64,000 nucleotides of DNA from Ceriagrion tenellum. Its lineage: Eukaryota > Arthropoda > Insecta > Odonata > Coenagrionidae. Under the pieces are notes generated by a model that saw only the letters and a list, made by a program, of their open reading frames with translations, did not search any database and was not told where the DNA came from. A program made the translations under genes and the position numbers. Positions 43,080 through 53,688 of the stretch are shown here, in pieces. Each line of letters begins with the position of its first letter. Position 1 is the stretch's first letter. The stretch is taken from contig OY720640.1 in assembly GCA_963169105.1 (NCBI GenBank), positions 117,042,085 to 117,106,084 of the forward strand, in the 5' to 3' direction.

Positions 43080-46000
43080 TAGAACAAAAAACTTTGTGTT
43101 CATATTCCAGTGTATGTGGTGCCTCCGGAAATTTGAGGATTTAAAAGTATGCAAAAAGCATGTTGCTATATGTACGGGGGCATCACAAGATCCCGTGGGT
43201 CCTGCCGAGGGGGAAGAGAGTGAAGAAAATGCTAGCGTGGCCACCGTGGTAGGAAAGAATATGGATGGTGCTGAAGTGGAAGTGAGTGAAAGTATGAATG
43301 TGAGTGTGAACGAAAGTGAAAACGGAAGTATGAATGTGAGTGGAAATGTTGGATCGGAAGACATAAGTGACGTGTTACAAGTGGTAATAGAGGAGAGAAA
43401 TGTGGAAGATACAAGTGAACCCACGGTGGCCGAAATTGCTCCCCCAATAGAAACATTGTCTAGAGAACCCCCACAGCGAATAATACGCCGAAGACGTAGG
43501 GAGACAGGGCCGGTAGGTGACGAAGACACGGCGGTGGAGAGAGACCCCGCCCCACCCACGACCAGAGGACGAGGCCGCCCACCGGGAAGGGGCCCCCAGA
43601 GGAGGAGAGGACTACAGAGGGCCCCCATTGCACCGGCGAGTCCACCGCCAGTGAGTCCCCCACACCACGCGGACGCGGAAAGCGGAAACCCGCCCCAAGT
43701 TCTTAATCCGGGGCGGGGGAACGCTGAAGGCGTTCGCGGAGAAGAGGTGGGGGTGGATGAGCCCCGCAGTCCACCAGCGGGGCCACGCAGCCCGTCCGTC
43801 GATCGCCACCTGCGTCAAGAAGAAGAGAGAGGAGAAAGGGAGAGGGCGAGGGGAGAGGGGACGATGAGCACTCCCAGCCCGCCCACCAGCCATAGGGCCC
43901 CACCGCAGAAGAGGGAAAGGGGGCCGGTCAACAATCGCGATCATCCCGCTGACCGGCCCCAGGAGGAGGAAGGTGGGGCCCAGTCACCAGCAAATGGCGC
44001 TCCCGAAAGGCAGGTGGCGGTCAATTTTGACGGGCTGCCAGACGAGCAACGGCGGTGGATTGAAACCATCGAGGCGGCCTGCGCAGTGGGGTGGGAGGAG
44101 TTTGAAGAGGCCGTCGCCGCATGGTGCAAAGCTATAACAGACAAGAAGCCGGCCCGAAGAGAAGGAGGTGGGGGTTCGAGAAGTAGAGGGGGGGAAAGAA
44201 GTGTGGAGAGAAGAGTCCCCCCCTTAGAGGTAGAGGGGGAGCAAAGGGAAGTGAATAGTATTACGGAAGAGAATGAATCCATCGGAATGGGTAACGTCCC
44301 AGCCCGTCGCGTGTTTCGACCCGGTATGGAATGGCACGAGGAAAGAAATAGGAAAGCCAAATCAATACAATCGTTATTTAGGAAAAATAAAAAGCGTGAC
44401 ATAGACCAGGTGTTGAAGGGCCCCTCTCCACATTGCGAGATCGACAAGGGCATAATTTTTAACTATTTTAATAATACTTTCAACAATGATAGATTCGTAA
44501 ATATTCCTCCCCCTATTAATATGATTAACATCAATATGCCCAGCCTCGAAGCTGATATCAACACATTAGTAAGACCGTTCTCCGCAGGAGAAATATGGAA
44601 GAGGCTGGGCCGCATGAGCAATTCCGCTCCAGGGAAGGATTATATTACCTATGTCGATCTTCGCAATGCGGATCAAGGTGGTCACATCCTGCGTGCCGTT
44701 TTCCAATTTTGCTTTAATCGGGGCCGGATCCCTGATGTTTGGAAGGACACCCGGACTGTGTTAATTTTTAAGAAGGGCGCCAGGGATCAAATTGAGAACT
44801 GGCGCCCATTAACGCTAGGGCCCACCCTGGCAAAATTATAAGCCGGCATCCTTGCCGATCGCCTTAGTGGGTAGGCGGAAAGAACGGGCCGGGTGTCGGC
44901 CGAGCAGAAGGGTTTCGGCCCCCACGAAGGATGCTATGAGCATAATTTTATAATACAAAATATTCTAGAGGTACGCAGGAAACGTGGCCAGGTCTGCGTC
45001 TCCTTCCTTGATCTATCAAATGCCTTTGGATCGGTGCCTCACGGTCATATTTTTAGGAGTTTAACGAGTTTAGGTGTCCCCGAAAAGCTAATTAATACTG
45101 TTAAGGATATATACTCGGGGGAACGTACGACCGTGAAGACGAAGGAAGGAGAAACGCAGACCATACCGCTAAAAGCGGGCGTTAAGCAAGGTTGTCCGCT
45201 TAGCCCTATTTTATTTAATCTTAGTGTAGAATACCTGGTTCGCAGCTTAGCTGCGCAATAGGAAAATGTAAGCTTTCGGGTCGGCGGCATCCCGATCACC
45301 GTTCTCGCCTACGCGGACGACATCGCGCTGGTCTCTCAGAACCCGGACGGAATGATGAAGCTGCTCGATCTCGCCGATCGAATTGCGGCGTGGAGCGGGT
45401 TGTGTTTCAACCCTCGCAAGTGTGCGACGCTCCACGTCGCCGGTGGGCGGGTGAGGGCGACGGAGTTTCGTCTGGGGGGCGGGAGGCCAGCCATCATGGC
45501 GGAAGGCGAAAGTTATGACTATTTAGGGATTCCCACGGGGTTCAAGGTAGATCAAACGCCAGGGCGCCTAATCGAGGAATTAATTGAGAATATAGACGCG
45601 TTATACGCATCGTTATTGGCGCCCTGGCAGAAGATTGAAGCACTAAACCTATTTTTATATACCAAACTAGATTTTATTTTACGGGGAGGTAGGGTAAAGA
45701 AGGGCCCTCTAAAAATTCTAGATAAAAGAACCAAGAGGGCCCTTAAGGAGTGGATGTACCTCCCCAATAGAGCCTCGTGGGAGATCTGCCACCTGGCTCC
45801 GCGGAAGGGTGGCGCGGGCGTCTTCCCGACCGCGGACCAGGTGGATATGTTAACCGTATCTCATGCCTTCCGTCTTTTATCTTGCAGGGAGCCGTGGGTG
45901 AGAGCGGTGGTGGACGATGCCATCGTTAAGACGGTCAAAACAAGAACCCGGCGGGAACCAGAAGGGAGAGATATTGCAGAGTACCTTTCCGGGAGCATGC

Positions 46001-47842
46001 GGGCGGAGTTCGGGAGATACCGTTTCGACGTCGCGTCTTTGTGGTCGGACGCCCGGATGGCGTCAAGCCGATTGGCTACTAAAATTGGACTGTCGTGGAG
46101 TTGGAGAGACGTGAGGAGGGAGTTTGAGATCGTCATTCCGGCCCACGGCAGAGAGCCCGACGTCGTTCGCGTTCCCCCCAGCAAAGTTCACATGTTAGGG
46201 AAGCTGCTGCGAAATGCCGTGCGACAACAATACCTTGCCCGTCTTTTGGCTAAACCTGACCAGGGCAAGGTATTCGAATGTCTTTCGGACTCGCCTTATT
46301 CGAATCACTTTTTGCGGACGGGCGCCAATACACCATTCGCAGATTGGCGCTTCGTCCACCGGGCACGTTTGGGTGTGGTCCCTCTGAATGCCGCCACGAG
46401 GTGGGGTCCTCGGGATGACCTCCGGTGCAGGCGATGTGGATTTCAGAGTGAGACGCTCCCTCACGTACTGAATCACTGTACGGTGCATTCAGCTGCGTGG
46501 AGGGGCCGACACGACGTTATCTTGCATCGTCTTGCCGGGGAGGTTCCTCGCGAAGGCGTGGAAATCCGCATCGATCAGGTTCCACCAATGATCGAATCCT
46601 CCCTGAGGCCCGATCTTGTGGTTGTTGACGAGGGACGTAGAAAAATCGTCATCGTTGACGTTACTGTGCCCTTTGAAAACCGGAAGACAGCCTTGGACAT
46701 TGCCAGGCAATCAAAATTCGAAAAATACTCTTAACATTTCGCAGCAACTCGCCGACCGTGGGTACACCGTTTCTTTGAGTGCACTCGTGGTCGGGGCCCT
46801 GGGGGCGTGGGATCCCCAAAATTGGGTGGTGTTCCGCGACCTCGGTATCGCTCGGCGAAGCGTCGGTAGGATCGCAAAATTAATGGTCTCCGACGCTATC
46901 CGGAGGTCGCGGGACATTTATGTTTCGCATGTAATGGGCAAAATTATGTATCCCACAAACCTTGGGCTCCCCCCCGGTCAGAGAACGAGTCTCTCACCTC
47001 GAGACTCTGAAGACGAGACCCCAATGTTTTAATAAAGACTTTTATATCTGTGTGTTATTTATTTATTTATTGTATATTTATTTGTGTCCGTCTTGTTATA
47101 GCCAAAGTTTTTATTCTCTATGACTGGCGGCCCTTTACACCGCCAGTCAGTTTTATTTTTCTCACTTTGGCTAATTTTACTGTTCTCCCGACTCTTTGCA
47201 CGGGGAATTTTTTTTTAAGTTTTACGCGCCGGCATCTTTTAAATTTTTATTACTCCCGGCACTATACACCGTGAGTTTTTAACCTATTTATTTATTATAC
47301 CCCATTTTAAACTTTTTAATTATGCCGGCGCGATCTTTTATTGGGGTCCTTGTGTGAAGAGTGGCTCCCGCGTAGCTTACCTTTTCCTAAGGGTTAAGCG
47401 GAAATGAGGGGCCCTCTGTCTTTTTATATTTGAGGCGACTATTTTATCGCCAATTTTTAATCTTCCATTTTATTTTTATTTCCATACGGCATTCCGGATC
47501 AAAATTTAATCGAAGTTCTATTATCTTTTATATCCTTTTTGGACCTCCGGAATGTCAACACCTGGTCGCCCATGCCGGGGACGTTTTTAGCCTTTTTATT
47601 TTCTTAATCTTAAAGTCACTTTTTTAGTATTCATTATTTTAATCCGTCTTCTATTTAAGTTTTAGGGCGAGCTGGGACGACCGTTGGTGCCACAGGAAGG
47701 AATGAATGTATGGAAAATTATAAAGAAAAACAAAAAAAAACTTAATATTATTATATATAATAAAAACTAATGTAATTTAAAATTTTAATAACAAGCCACT
47801 GCGGCACAATTGCATCTTATAAATGTGCAATAAACATTATTA
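43080..47842 (+). mobile_element. U-A3: U-A element truncated in the zinc-finger region
   Basis: Starts inside the N-terminal finger region (matching U-A1 at about 3800) with no U2 sequence between it and U-A2, and ends AATAAACATTATTA directly before U2 ATCTGTTCTTATC. This gives the cleanest 3' junction of the family. It is more diverged from U-A1 and U-A2 than these are from each other, which makes its 3' UTR useful for testing RNA structure. Confidence 0.87.
43096..47032 (+). pseudogene. U-A3 polyprotein (broken)
   Basis: Reads in one frame from the second finger (CMWCLRKFEDLKVCKKHVAIC) through the long Pro/Arg-rich linker, RT and endonuclease. Stops: TAA at 44839 (Tyr in LAKLYAG), TAG at about 44872 (Trp), TAG at 45259. 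YADDIALV is intact at about 45310. A 1 nt insertion near 46725 shifts the last 100 codons, which end in TAA at 47030. The linker region in this copy is complete and shows that the stop at 4782 of U-A1 replaces a Trp codon. Confidence 0.85.
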
Positions 47843-47863
47843 ATCTGTTCTTATCAGCTTAAT
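47843..47863 (+). ncRNA. U2 snRNA fragment, 3' flank of U-A3
   Basis: TCTGTTCTTATCAGCTTAAT preceded by A. The following bases (to about 47915) include CTGATTTTTAGCGGG, which resembles the U2 Sm-site region CTGATTTTTGG and might be a degenerate continuation of U2. Confidence 0.82.
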
Positions 47864-48747
47864 TTTTTGGGCCCTTCAGGCATATAGCTGATTTTTAGCG
47901 GGTGGTCCACCCGTTTTTCCACGGTGCCGTGGAATCCCAGATTGGCCCCCACCAGTGGTAAGCCTCCTGGGACACCCACGGCACTAAGGGGCATCATGGC
48001 ACTAGGGCCTGCTCTGCCTGTCTTCTCTTTCGCCCCGGACCACCCTCCGCCGCGGGGCATGGCACGCACACTTGGTGCGGGCCATTGACCCCGCGGCCCT
48101 TTCGCCCCTTCAGGGCACCCAAGCCTCTTGAGGCTTCCCCAACCCCTTCAGGGTACCCCGGCCTCTTTAGGGCCTTAAAGCCCCTTCAGGGCCCCATCCG
48201 CACCCTCAATCCCGTCCCTTAAGGACAAGGGCACTGTCTCCAACCGACCATCATGGTCGGTTGCAGAGCGACAGCTACCCAACCGACCCGTAGCGGCGGT
48301 AGCGTGGTCGTAATGTGCTGTGCACCTGATTGCCTCGTGCCGCCCGCGTGGTCCGGCTTTGCCCCACGCCGTGGACCACGACGCCATTTTCACGACGTCT
48401 GGCCCAAATATACGGCAACCGCGCTCTAGTGCGGCCCCAAAGACCCTCCCGCCTCATCAAGGCAGAGAGGAGAAACCTCCAGACACAACTTACGTGTGTC
48501 TGCAGAGCGGTTTCTCCTCGGAAATAGTATATTTCTTACTGTTTCCAGCGTCGCGAGTCCCTCAGACTCGTAACGCCATCTAGCGGATCGTCAGTGAACT
48601 TTCTCCTCACTACGATCCGAGGCGGGCGTTTAAATCCCCAGACCCCTCCGCGACGACAGTTCCACGTCATCCGCCCGACCTCTTGGCCAACAGCCAATCC
48701 CGGTAACCCCTCCCACCCTCCCGCCTCATCAAGGCACAAGGGAACGA
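47864..48747. other. 0.88 kb unit bracketed by U2 sequence
   Basis: Sits between U2 fragments ending and starting in the same U2 region (47843-47863 and 48748-48779). It holds several short hairpins: CCGTGCCGTGG type near 47920, five small palindromes at 48099-48195 (for example GCCCCTTCAGGGC, AAGCCTCTTGAGGCTT), and a larger hairpin GGAGAAACC/GGTTTCTCC (48469-48517) with inner CAGACACA/TGTGTCTG. CCCGCCTCATCAAGGCA occurs at 48449-48465 and 48719-48735. No coding frame is recognised. It may be a non-autonomous U2-inserting element or a U2 pseudogene plus spacer. Confidence 0.5.
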
Positions 48748-48779
48748 CAAAGTGTAGTATCTGTTCTTATCAGCTTAAT
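48748..48779 (+). ncRNA. U2 snRNA fragment, 5' flank of U-B2
   Basis: CAAAGTGTAGTATCTGTTCT and TATCAGCTTAAT match U2 nt about 28-60 without interruption, so this copy lacks a U-A insertion. U-B2 starts right after CTTAAT. Confidence 0.87.
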
Positions 48780-50395
48780 GCCAATTTAATAACACTGTCT
48801 TTCTTTTCACAAGATGGAGACCAGAAGAAGAAGCAGTCGTCGGCCGACCGGGGAACCACCACCTCCTCCCGAACGGACTCCGCCGGATCCAGGACCCTCC
48901 CCTGTGGACCGGCAGCCGACGACACCCGGACTCGACGACACACCCCGGACAAGACGACGACGCCGCCGGAGGAGAGGAGGAACTCCACCATCCCCTCTCC
49001 AAGCACCGCTGGACGGAGACCATCCGGAGGACCAGCGGCCGGCGGCACCACCTGGAGATGACAACCCCACCGGACTTGACGACACCCCTGGACTGGACAC
49101 TTCACCCGGACTCGACCCACCCGCCGAGACATCGGCAACCAGGATGGACAACCGCCTCGTGGTCTACTTCCCCGTCGCGGATGCCCTCGTCTGCACTGAG
49201 GAGGGATGCAGCCTCTCCTTCAGTACCAAGGAGTGGACGGCAATGCGGAGGAGCCTCCTGCGCCACGTCGCAGAGAAACACGGCGTAGGAGGACTCGTAT
49301 CTGTCAACGTCTGCCGGATTTGCCGGCAGGAGATCGGCCGGAAGCCGTCCACCCATCCGTGCCTGAGGGGAGGCCTGCGGAAGGAAGCCACCACCACGTA
49401 CCGCTTCCAGTGCAGACACTGCGGCTGGTCCTGCCCCACCCGACGGGGGCTGTCGAACCAGGAGGCGGCAGCACACCGGCGTCCAGCTCCAGACTCCCCG
49501 GCGCTACCGCCCATCGAGGAGGCCCAGGAGGAACTGGACGCCGAGGCCGCCGATGAGGAACCACCGGACGACGAGGAAGGGGGAGGCGAACACCACCCGG
49601 CAGATCACCAGCCACCGGAGGAAGACGGGGAGCCGCTGCCGGAGGACGTCCCGCCAACACCTGAGGACACGCCACAGCCTCCGGAACCCACGGCCAACAA
49701 GGAGGAGAGAAGATGGCTCGACTTGCTCCGGAGCACCGTCGGCCGACCGTGGGAGGAGTTCGAGGCTGTGGTCGACGAGTTCGTCGCGTCGGCAAGGCAG
49801 CGGTGCCCACCCGTGACCGGAGACCGACCCCCCCCGACTCACCGAGTGGACCAATCGGCGGCTACCCGGACAAGACAACACCCTCGACGACGGCCGGAAG
49901 GATACGACCCCCAGGCGGCCGCAAGAATCCAAAAACTCTACCGCAGTCACCCACGGAAGGCGATGCAAGAGGTCCTGGAGTCAGAGTCTCCCTACTGCGA
50001 CATCCCAAAGGAGGAAGTGGAGGATCACTTCCGCCGAGTCCACGAGGATGTCGCAGTAGACACCATCCCGGAGACAGGTGACGACGACGGCTCGCGCTCG
50101 ATGTACCAGGCGACGACGGAGGCCGAGCGTAAAAGACTCCAGGCCAGGGTGACTGCGCGGGAGGTATCCGCCCGCCTGGGGAGGATGGGGAACACCGCCC
50201 CCGGACCAGATGGAGTGACATACGGGGACCTGAAAGCGGCCGATCGTCGGGGGACAGTGCTGGCGGCCATATTCGACCGCTGCCTGAGGGAAAAGAAGAC
50301 ACCAGGTTCGTGGAAAACCTCTCGGACAGTCCTCCTCCACAAGGGGGGGGACCGCCAAGAGATCGGCAACTGGAGGCCCATTGCACTTGGCAAGT
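48780..50395 (+). mobile_element. U-B2: U-B element, 5' end intact, cut by U-A4
   Basis: A short 5' UTR of 34 nt leads to an ATG at 48814 and an open frame up to the middle of the RT, where U-A4 sequence begins (at GGCAA|GTG). Together with U-B1 it defines the U-B 5' junction after U2 CTTAAT, about 20 nt downstream of the U-A junction. Confidence 0.8.
48814..50395 (+). pseudogene. U-B2 protein, N-terminal half, undamaged but truncated
   Basis: About 527 codons without a stop. Order: Arg/Pro-rich N-terminus; C2H2-like finger CTEEGCSLSFSTKEWTAM with HVAEKH; a second cysteine-rich segment VCRICRQEIGRKPSTHPC and finger FQCRHCGWSCPTRRGLSN with AAAH; acidic Pro-rich linker; WLDLLRSTVGRPWEEFEAVV; SPYCDIPKEEVEDHFRRV; and the first RT blocks TAPGPDGVTYGDL and NWRPIALG. 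Fingers at the N-terminus are typical of RLE-type elements, where they contact target DNA. Everything after RT block 2 is missing because U-A4 follows. Confidence 0.82.
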
Positions 50396-51727
50396 GTTTT
50401 TAGCCTATTTATTATATTTATTGTCTTTATTTATATTTTAGAAATTTAATTCATTTTATCATTTCTTATATATAAGTTTTAGCCGTTCGAGTGCGACTAA
50501 TTCTTTTCTTTTTCTCCTCTTTTAGCCGCCTTTGAGGACCTTCTCGCCGTCTCGACGTCCCAGCTCGCCGCGTGTTTCGACCCGGCATGGAATGGCACGA
50601 GGAGAGGATTAGGAAGGCTAAACACATACAACAACTGTTTAGGAAAAACAAAAAGCGTGCCATAGACCAGGTGTTGAAGGGCCCCTCTCCGCATTGCGAG
50701 ATTGACAAGGAGATAGTTTTTAATCATTTTAATAATACATTTAATAACGACCGCTTTAATACACGTCCTTCCCCACTTGATATGGTTAATATTGATATGC
50801 CCAGCCTCAATGAAAACCTATCAGTATTACTACGCCCACTGTCGGCAGGAGAAATTTGGAAGAGGCTGGGCCGAATGAGTAATTCTGCACCGGGGAAGGA
50901 CAACATTACCTACGTCGATCTTCGCAATGCGGATATAGGTGGCCACATCCTTAGGACCATCTTCCAACATTGCTATAACATAGGCCGAATCCCTGATGTT
51001 TGGAAAGACACCCGAACGGTTCTTATATTTAAAAAGGGCGCCAGGGACCAGATTGAGAACTGGCGCCCATTAACTCTAGGGCCCACCCTGGCTAAATTAT
51101 ATGCAGGTGTTTTAGCCGACAGGCTAAGCGGGTGGGCCGAAAATACAGGTCGGGTGTCTGGAGAGCAGAAGGGATTCGGCCCACACGAAGGCTGCTATGA
51201 ACACAATTTTGTTATTAAAAACGTTTTGGAAGAGGTCCAAAGGAAACGTGGCCAAGTCTGCGTTTCATTTCTAGATTTATCGAATGAATTTGGCTCTGTT
51301 CCTCACGGTCACGTATTTCTAAGTTTAAACTCCTTAGGTGTCCCCGAAAAACTTATTCACATTATTAAAGAAATGTATTCGGGGGCACGAACGACCGTGA
51401 GGACAGTTGAAGGAGAGACGCAGACTATTCCGCTCAAAGCGGGCGTGAAGCAAGGCTGTCCGCTTAGCCCTATTTTATTTAACTTATGCATGTAAAACCT
51501 GGTTCGCAGCATAGCTGCTCAAGGAGAGAATGTAGGCTATCGGGTCAGCGGCACCCCCATCACCGTCCTTGCCTACGCAGATGATGTTGCCTTGGTGTCC
51601 AAGAACCCGGACGGGATGATGAGGTTACTCGACCTCGCCGACCGAATTGCGACGTGGAGCGGGTTGAGATTCAACCCTCGCAAGTGTGCGACGCTCCACG
51701 TCATCGGTGGGCGGGCGAGAGAAACCG
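50396..51727 (+). mobile_element. U-A4: internally deleted and 3'-truncated U-A copy
   Basis: Begins GTTTTTAGCC and an AT-rich run like the U-A1 5' end, keeps the block AGTTTTAGCCGTTCGAGTGC, then jumps from the 5' UTR (near U-A1 position 3030) to the region before the RT (near U-A1 position 5025). It ends abruptly at about 51727 in the RT coding region. It is inserted in U-B2 coding sequence, not in U2, and lacks a 3' end, so recombination or gene conversion is more likely than normal insertion. Confidence 0.75.
50572..51727 (+). pseudogene. U-A4 RT fragment
   Basis: Open from FRPGMEWHEERIRKAKHIQ through SPHCEIDKEIVFNHFNN, LGRMSNSAPGKDNITYVDL, LSNEFGSVPHGH (motif A, with A to E next to it) and GVKQGCPLSPILFN to TAA at 51493, where other copies have a Glu codon. 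YADDVALVSKNPDG and FNPRKCATLHVIGG follow in frame up to the break. Confidence 0.8.
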
Positions 51728-53186
51728 ACCTGACGAGAGTTCCGGTCGAGAGTCGACTTATCTATTCAGCATGTTTTAATTCAATAGTGTCGTTTTAAAA
51801 ATTCCTTCGCAATGATTATTACCTAGGTATACTTTACAATATTGACAGGAGTTGAGTTCTGTGTAATTAATGTATCCATTAATGTAAGGCACAAGGGTGT
51901 ACCCAGGATCAAAACTAGGGGAGGGGCAAGCCATAGTCGTTTAGGTTGTAACATTTTAGCACGGAAAAGGTGAATTGAAACAATTTTCAGAAAATTATAT
52001 ATGTAATTATAGCAGTGCTTAATTAGTTATTACAATTATTTGCTTGGAAAAAATTTCATTTTTATTCTCCTTTAATGTCTCATACTAATTTTGCTTCTAG
52101 TAGAGCAACTGCCCCCCTGCCCCTCACTGGGTATGCCTATGAGAATGCATATATGTATATACATTCTAAAGGCTAATGCCTCGTCGAAGCAACCACTAAG
52201 TACTGTCATTACATCCTTATCTAATCTCTTCCAAATACTTCTTCCTAGGCCTTCCTCTTCCTTTTTTTCCCACCACTTTCCCTGCAAGAATGATAATAAT
52301 GAAGGTGTTGTCTGATGACATACCCAATTAGTCTTGTAATTCTTTTTCTCCATTCCCTTAAGACTACGGGTTTTTTTTTCAAACCACCTTTTTTTATGTA
52401 TTTTCTTACCATATCCAAAATTTAGCAGCTTTAAGTCGATTTCTTTCCAATTTGTCCGGTGTCCAACTTTCACCGCCATACATTAGTGTACTCTATAAAA
52501 ATGATTTTGCAAAGGTTTTTCTGAGTACCTATTCATTCAAGTCGAACTAAACGCAATTTCAATAACAAATATTGCAAATGCTCCGAAGAGCAAAATAAAA
52601 ATAGGGAAAGTTCTTCTACAATTAAGGATGGAAAATTGTCTGCCCAAAACCCACAAGGACATAACAGCTAGTACTTCTACTCAATCATCAATCGAGTGTT
52701 ATAACCCCCTACACTCCCCGAGAGGCGTTGTCACTTACCCTTGAAACCGATGTCTAAAGAAAACTATCAAACAATAAGAATGGAAGCTAAATCTCGAGGA
52801 GCAAAGCTGTATCCATCTTACAAGAAAGTTAGGAACGCAAAACATGAGTGCTATCCGCCGGAAGAAAGTTTAACCGTTACGTAAGGATTTACCCAGAAAA
52901 TGTTCACAGATTGGATTTTCCTGCCCTTTTCTCCTTGATTGTAGTCGAACAGTCCGCGCAACATTTGACCACAATTCGAATGCTGCTTGGTCAATTTTTA
53001 TTTACAATTAGCTTCCTCAAGCACACCCAAAACGCAGCCCACTTGAAGCCTTACAGTGAGTCCATAGACCCTCCCTCCCCAACTCATAAGCATTGTGATA
53101 GTGGCGGTGACCCACAGTTCCATTTTGTTTCTTCCTCCCCTTAAGGTTGAAATTAGCACAGAGTGAAATTAATGTTATTTAGAAAT
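51728..53186. other. Region with a minus-strand LINE C-terminal remnant
   Basis: Mostly unassigned AT-rich sequence. At about 52130-52500, minus strand, degenerate coding traces read MYGGESWTPDKLERNRLKAA, then (other frame) TNWVCHQTT and GKWWEKKEEEGLGRSIWKRL. Their order resembles the C-terminal tail of RTE-like or related LINE reverse transcriptases (the pattern YGCESWTL ... NWIGHVLRHD ... EGKMEGKRGRGRPR). The rest shows no gene. Confidence 0.5.
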
Positions 53187-53200
53187 TAAATATAGACAAG

Positions 53201-53688
53201 TTCTGATGAAGGCTTCCGCGGGGCTTTGATGGAGGTTGATTCCTTCTTTCGGGTTTTCCGCCGCGTTGGTTCATGTTGGGGACAATATTTCGCCGGCTGT
53301 CCTGCTGGCTTCCTCAGGTCCATGTAACAATTCGGTTCGGGAGGCGTCGTATTATATAGGGTCGTTTTCGCGCCTTTTTTTGTGGTCCTTCTGATTGGTC
53401 GGAATCGTTTCTTCTTGGAAAAGTGCTTTCCAAGAAGCGGAGAGTGGGTAATCGTCGTCTCTATCGAAGTTTTCGAGGTTTTTAGCGATTTCCACCGCTT
53501 CTCTGATGAGACGGGGGAGATATCTTTTTTCTTTGTGGATGATCGTCGCTTCCGGGAATAATATGTCATGTTGCGGTCCCTCCCAAGCATGTTCCGCAAC
53601 GGCAGAAAGGTGGAACTGTCTATGTTTGGTGGCTCTCAGATGTTCCTGCATGCGACACTTGAGCGCTCTGCAGGTCTAACAACTGCCA
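53201..53688 (-). pseudogene. Penelope-like GIY-YIG endonuclease fragment (minus copy)
   Basis: On the minus strand the frame reads MQEHLRATKHRQFHLSAVAE, HAWEGPQHDILFPEATII and LPRLIREAVEIAKN, the C-terminal half of a Penelope-type GIY-YIG endonuclease. It is truncated at its 5' end just before RYIGQT and extends about 33 bp further at the 3' end than the plus copy. Confidence 0.78.
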
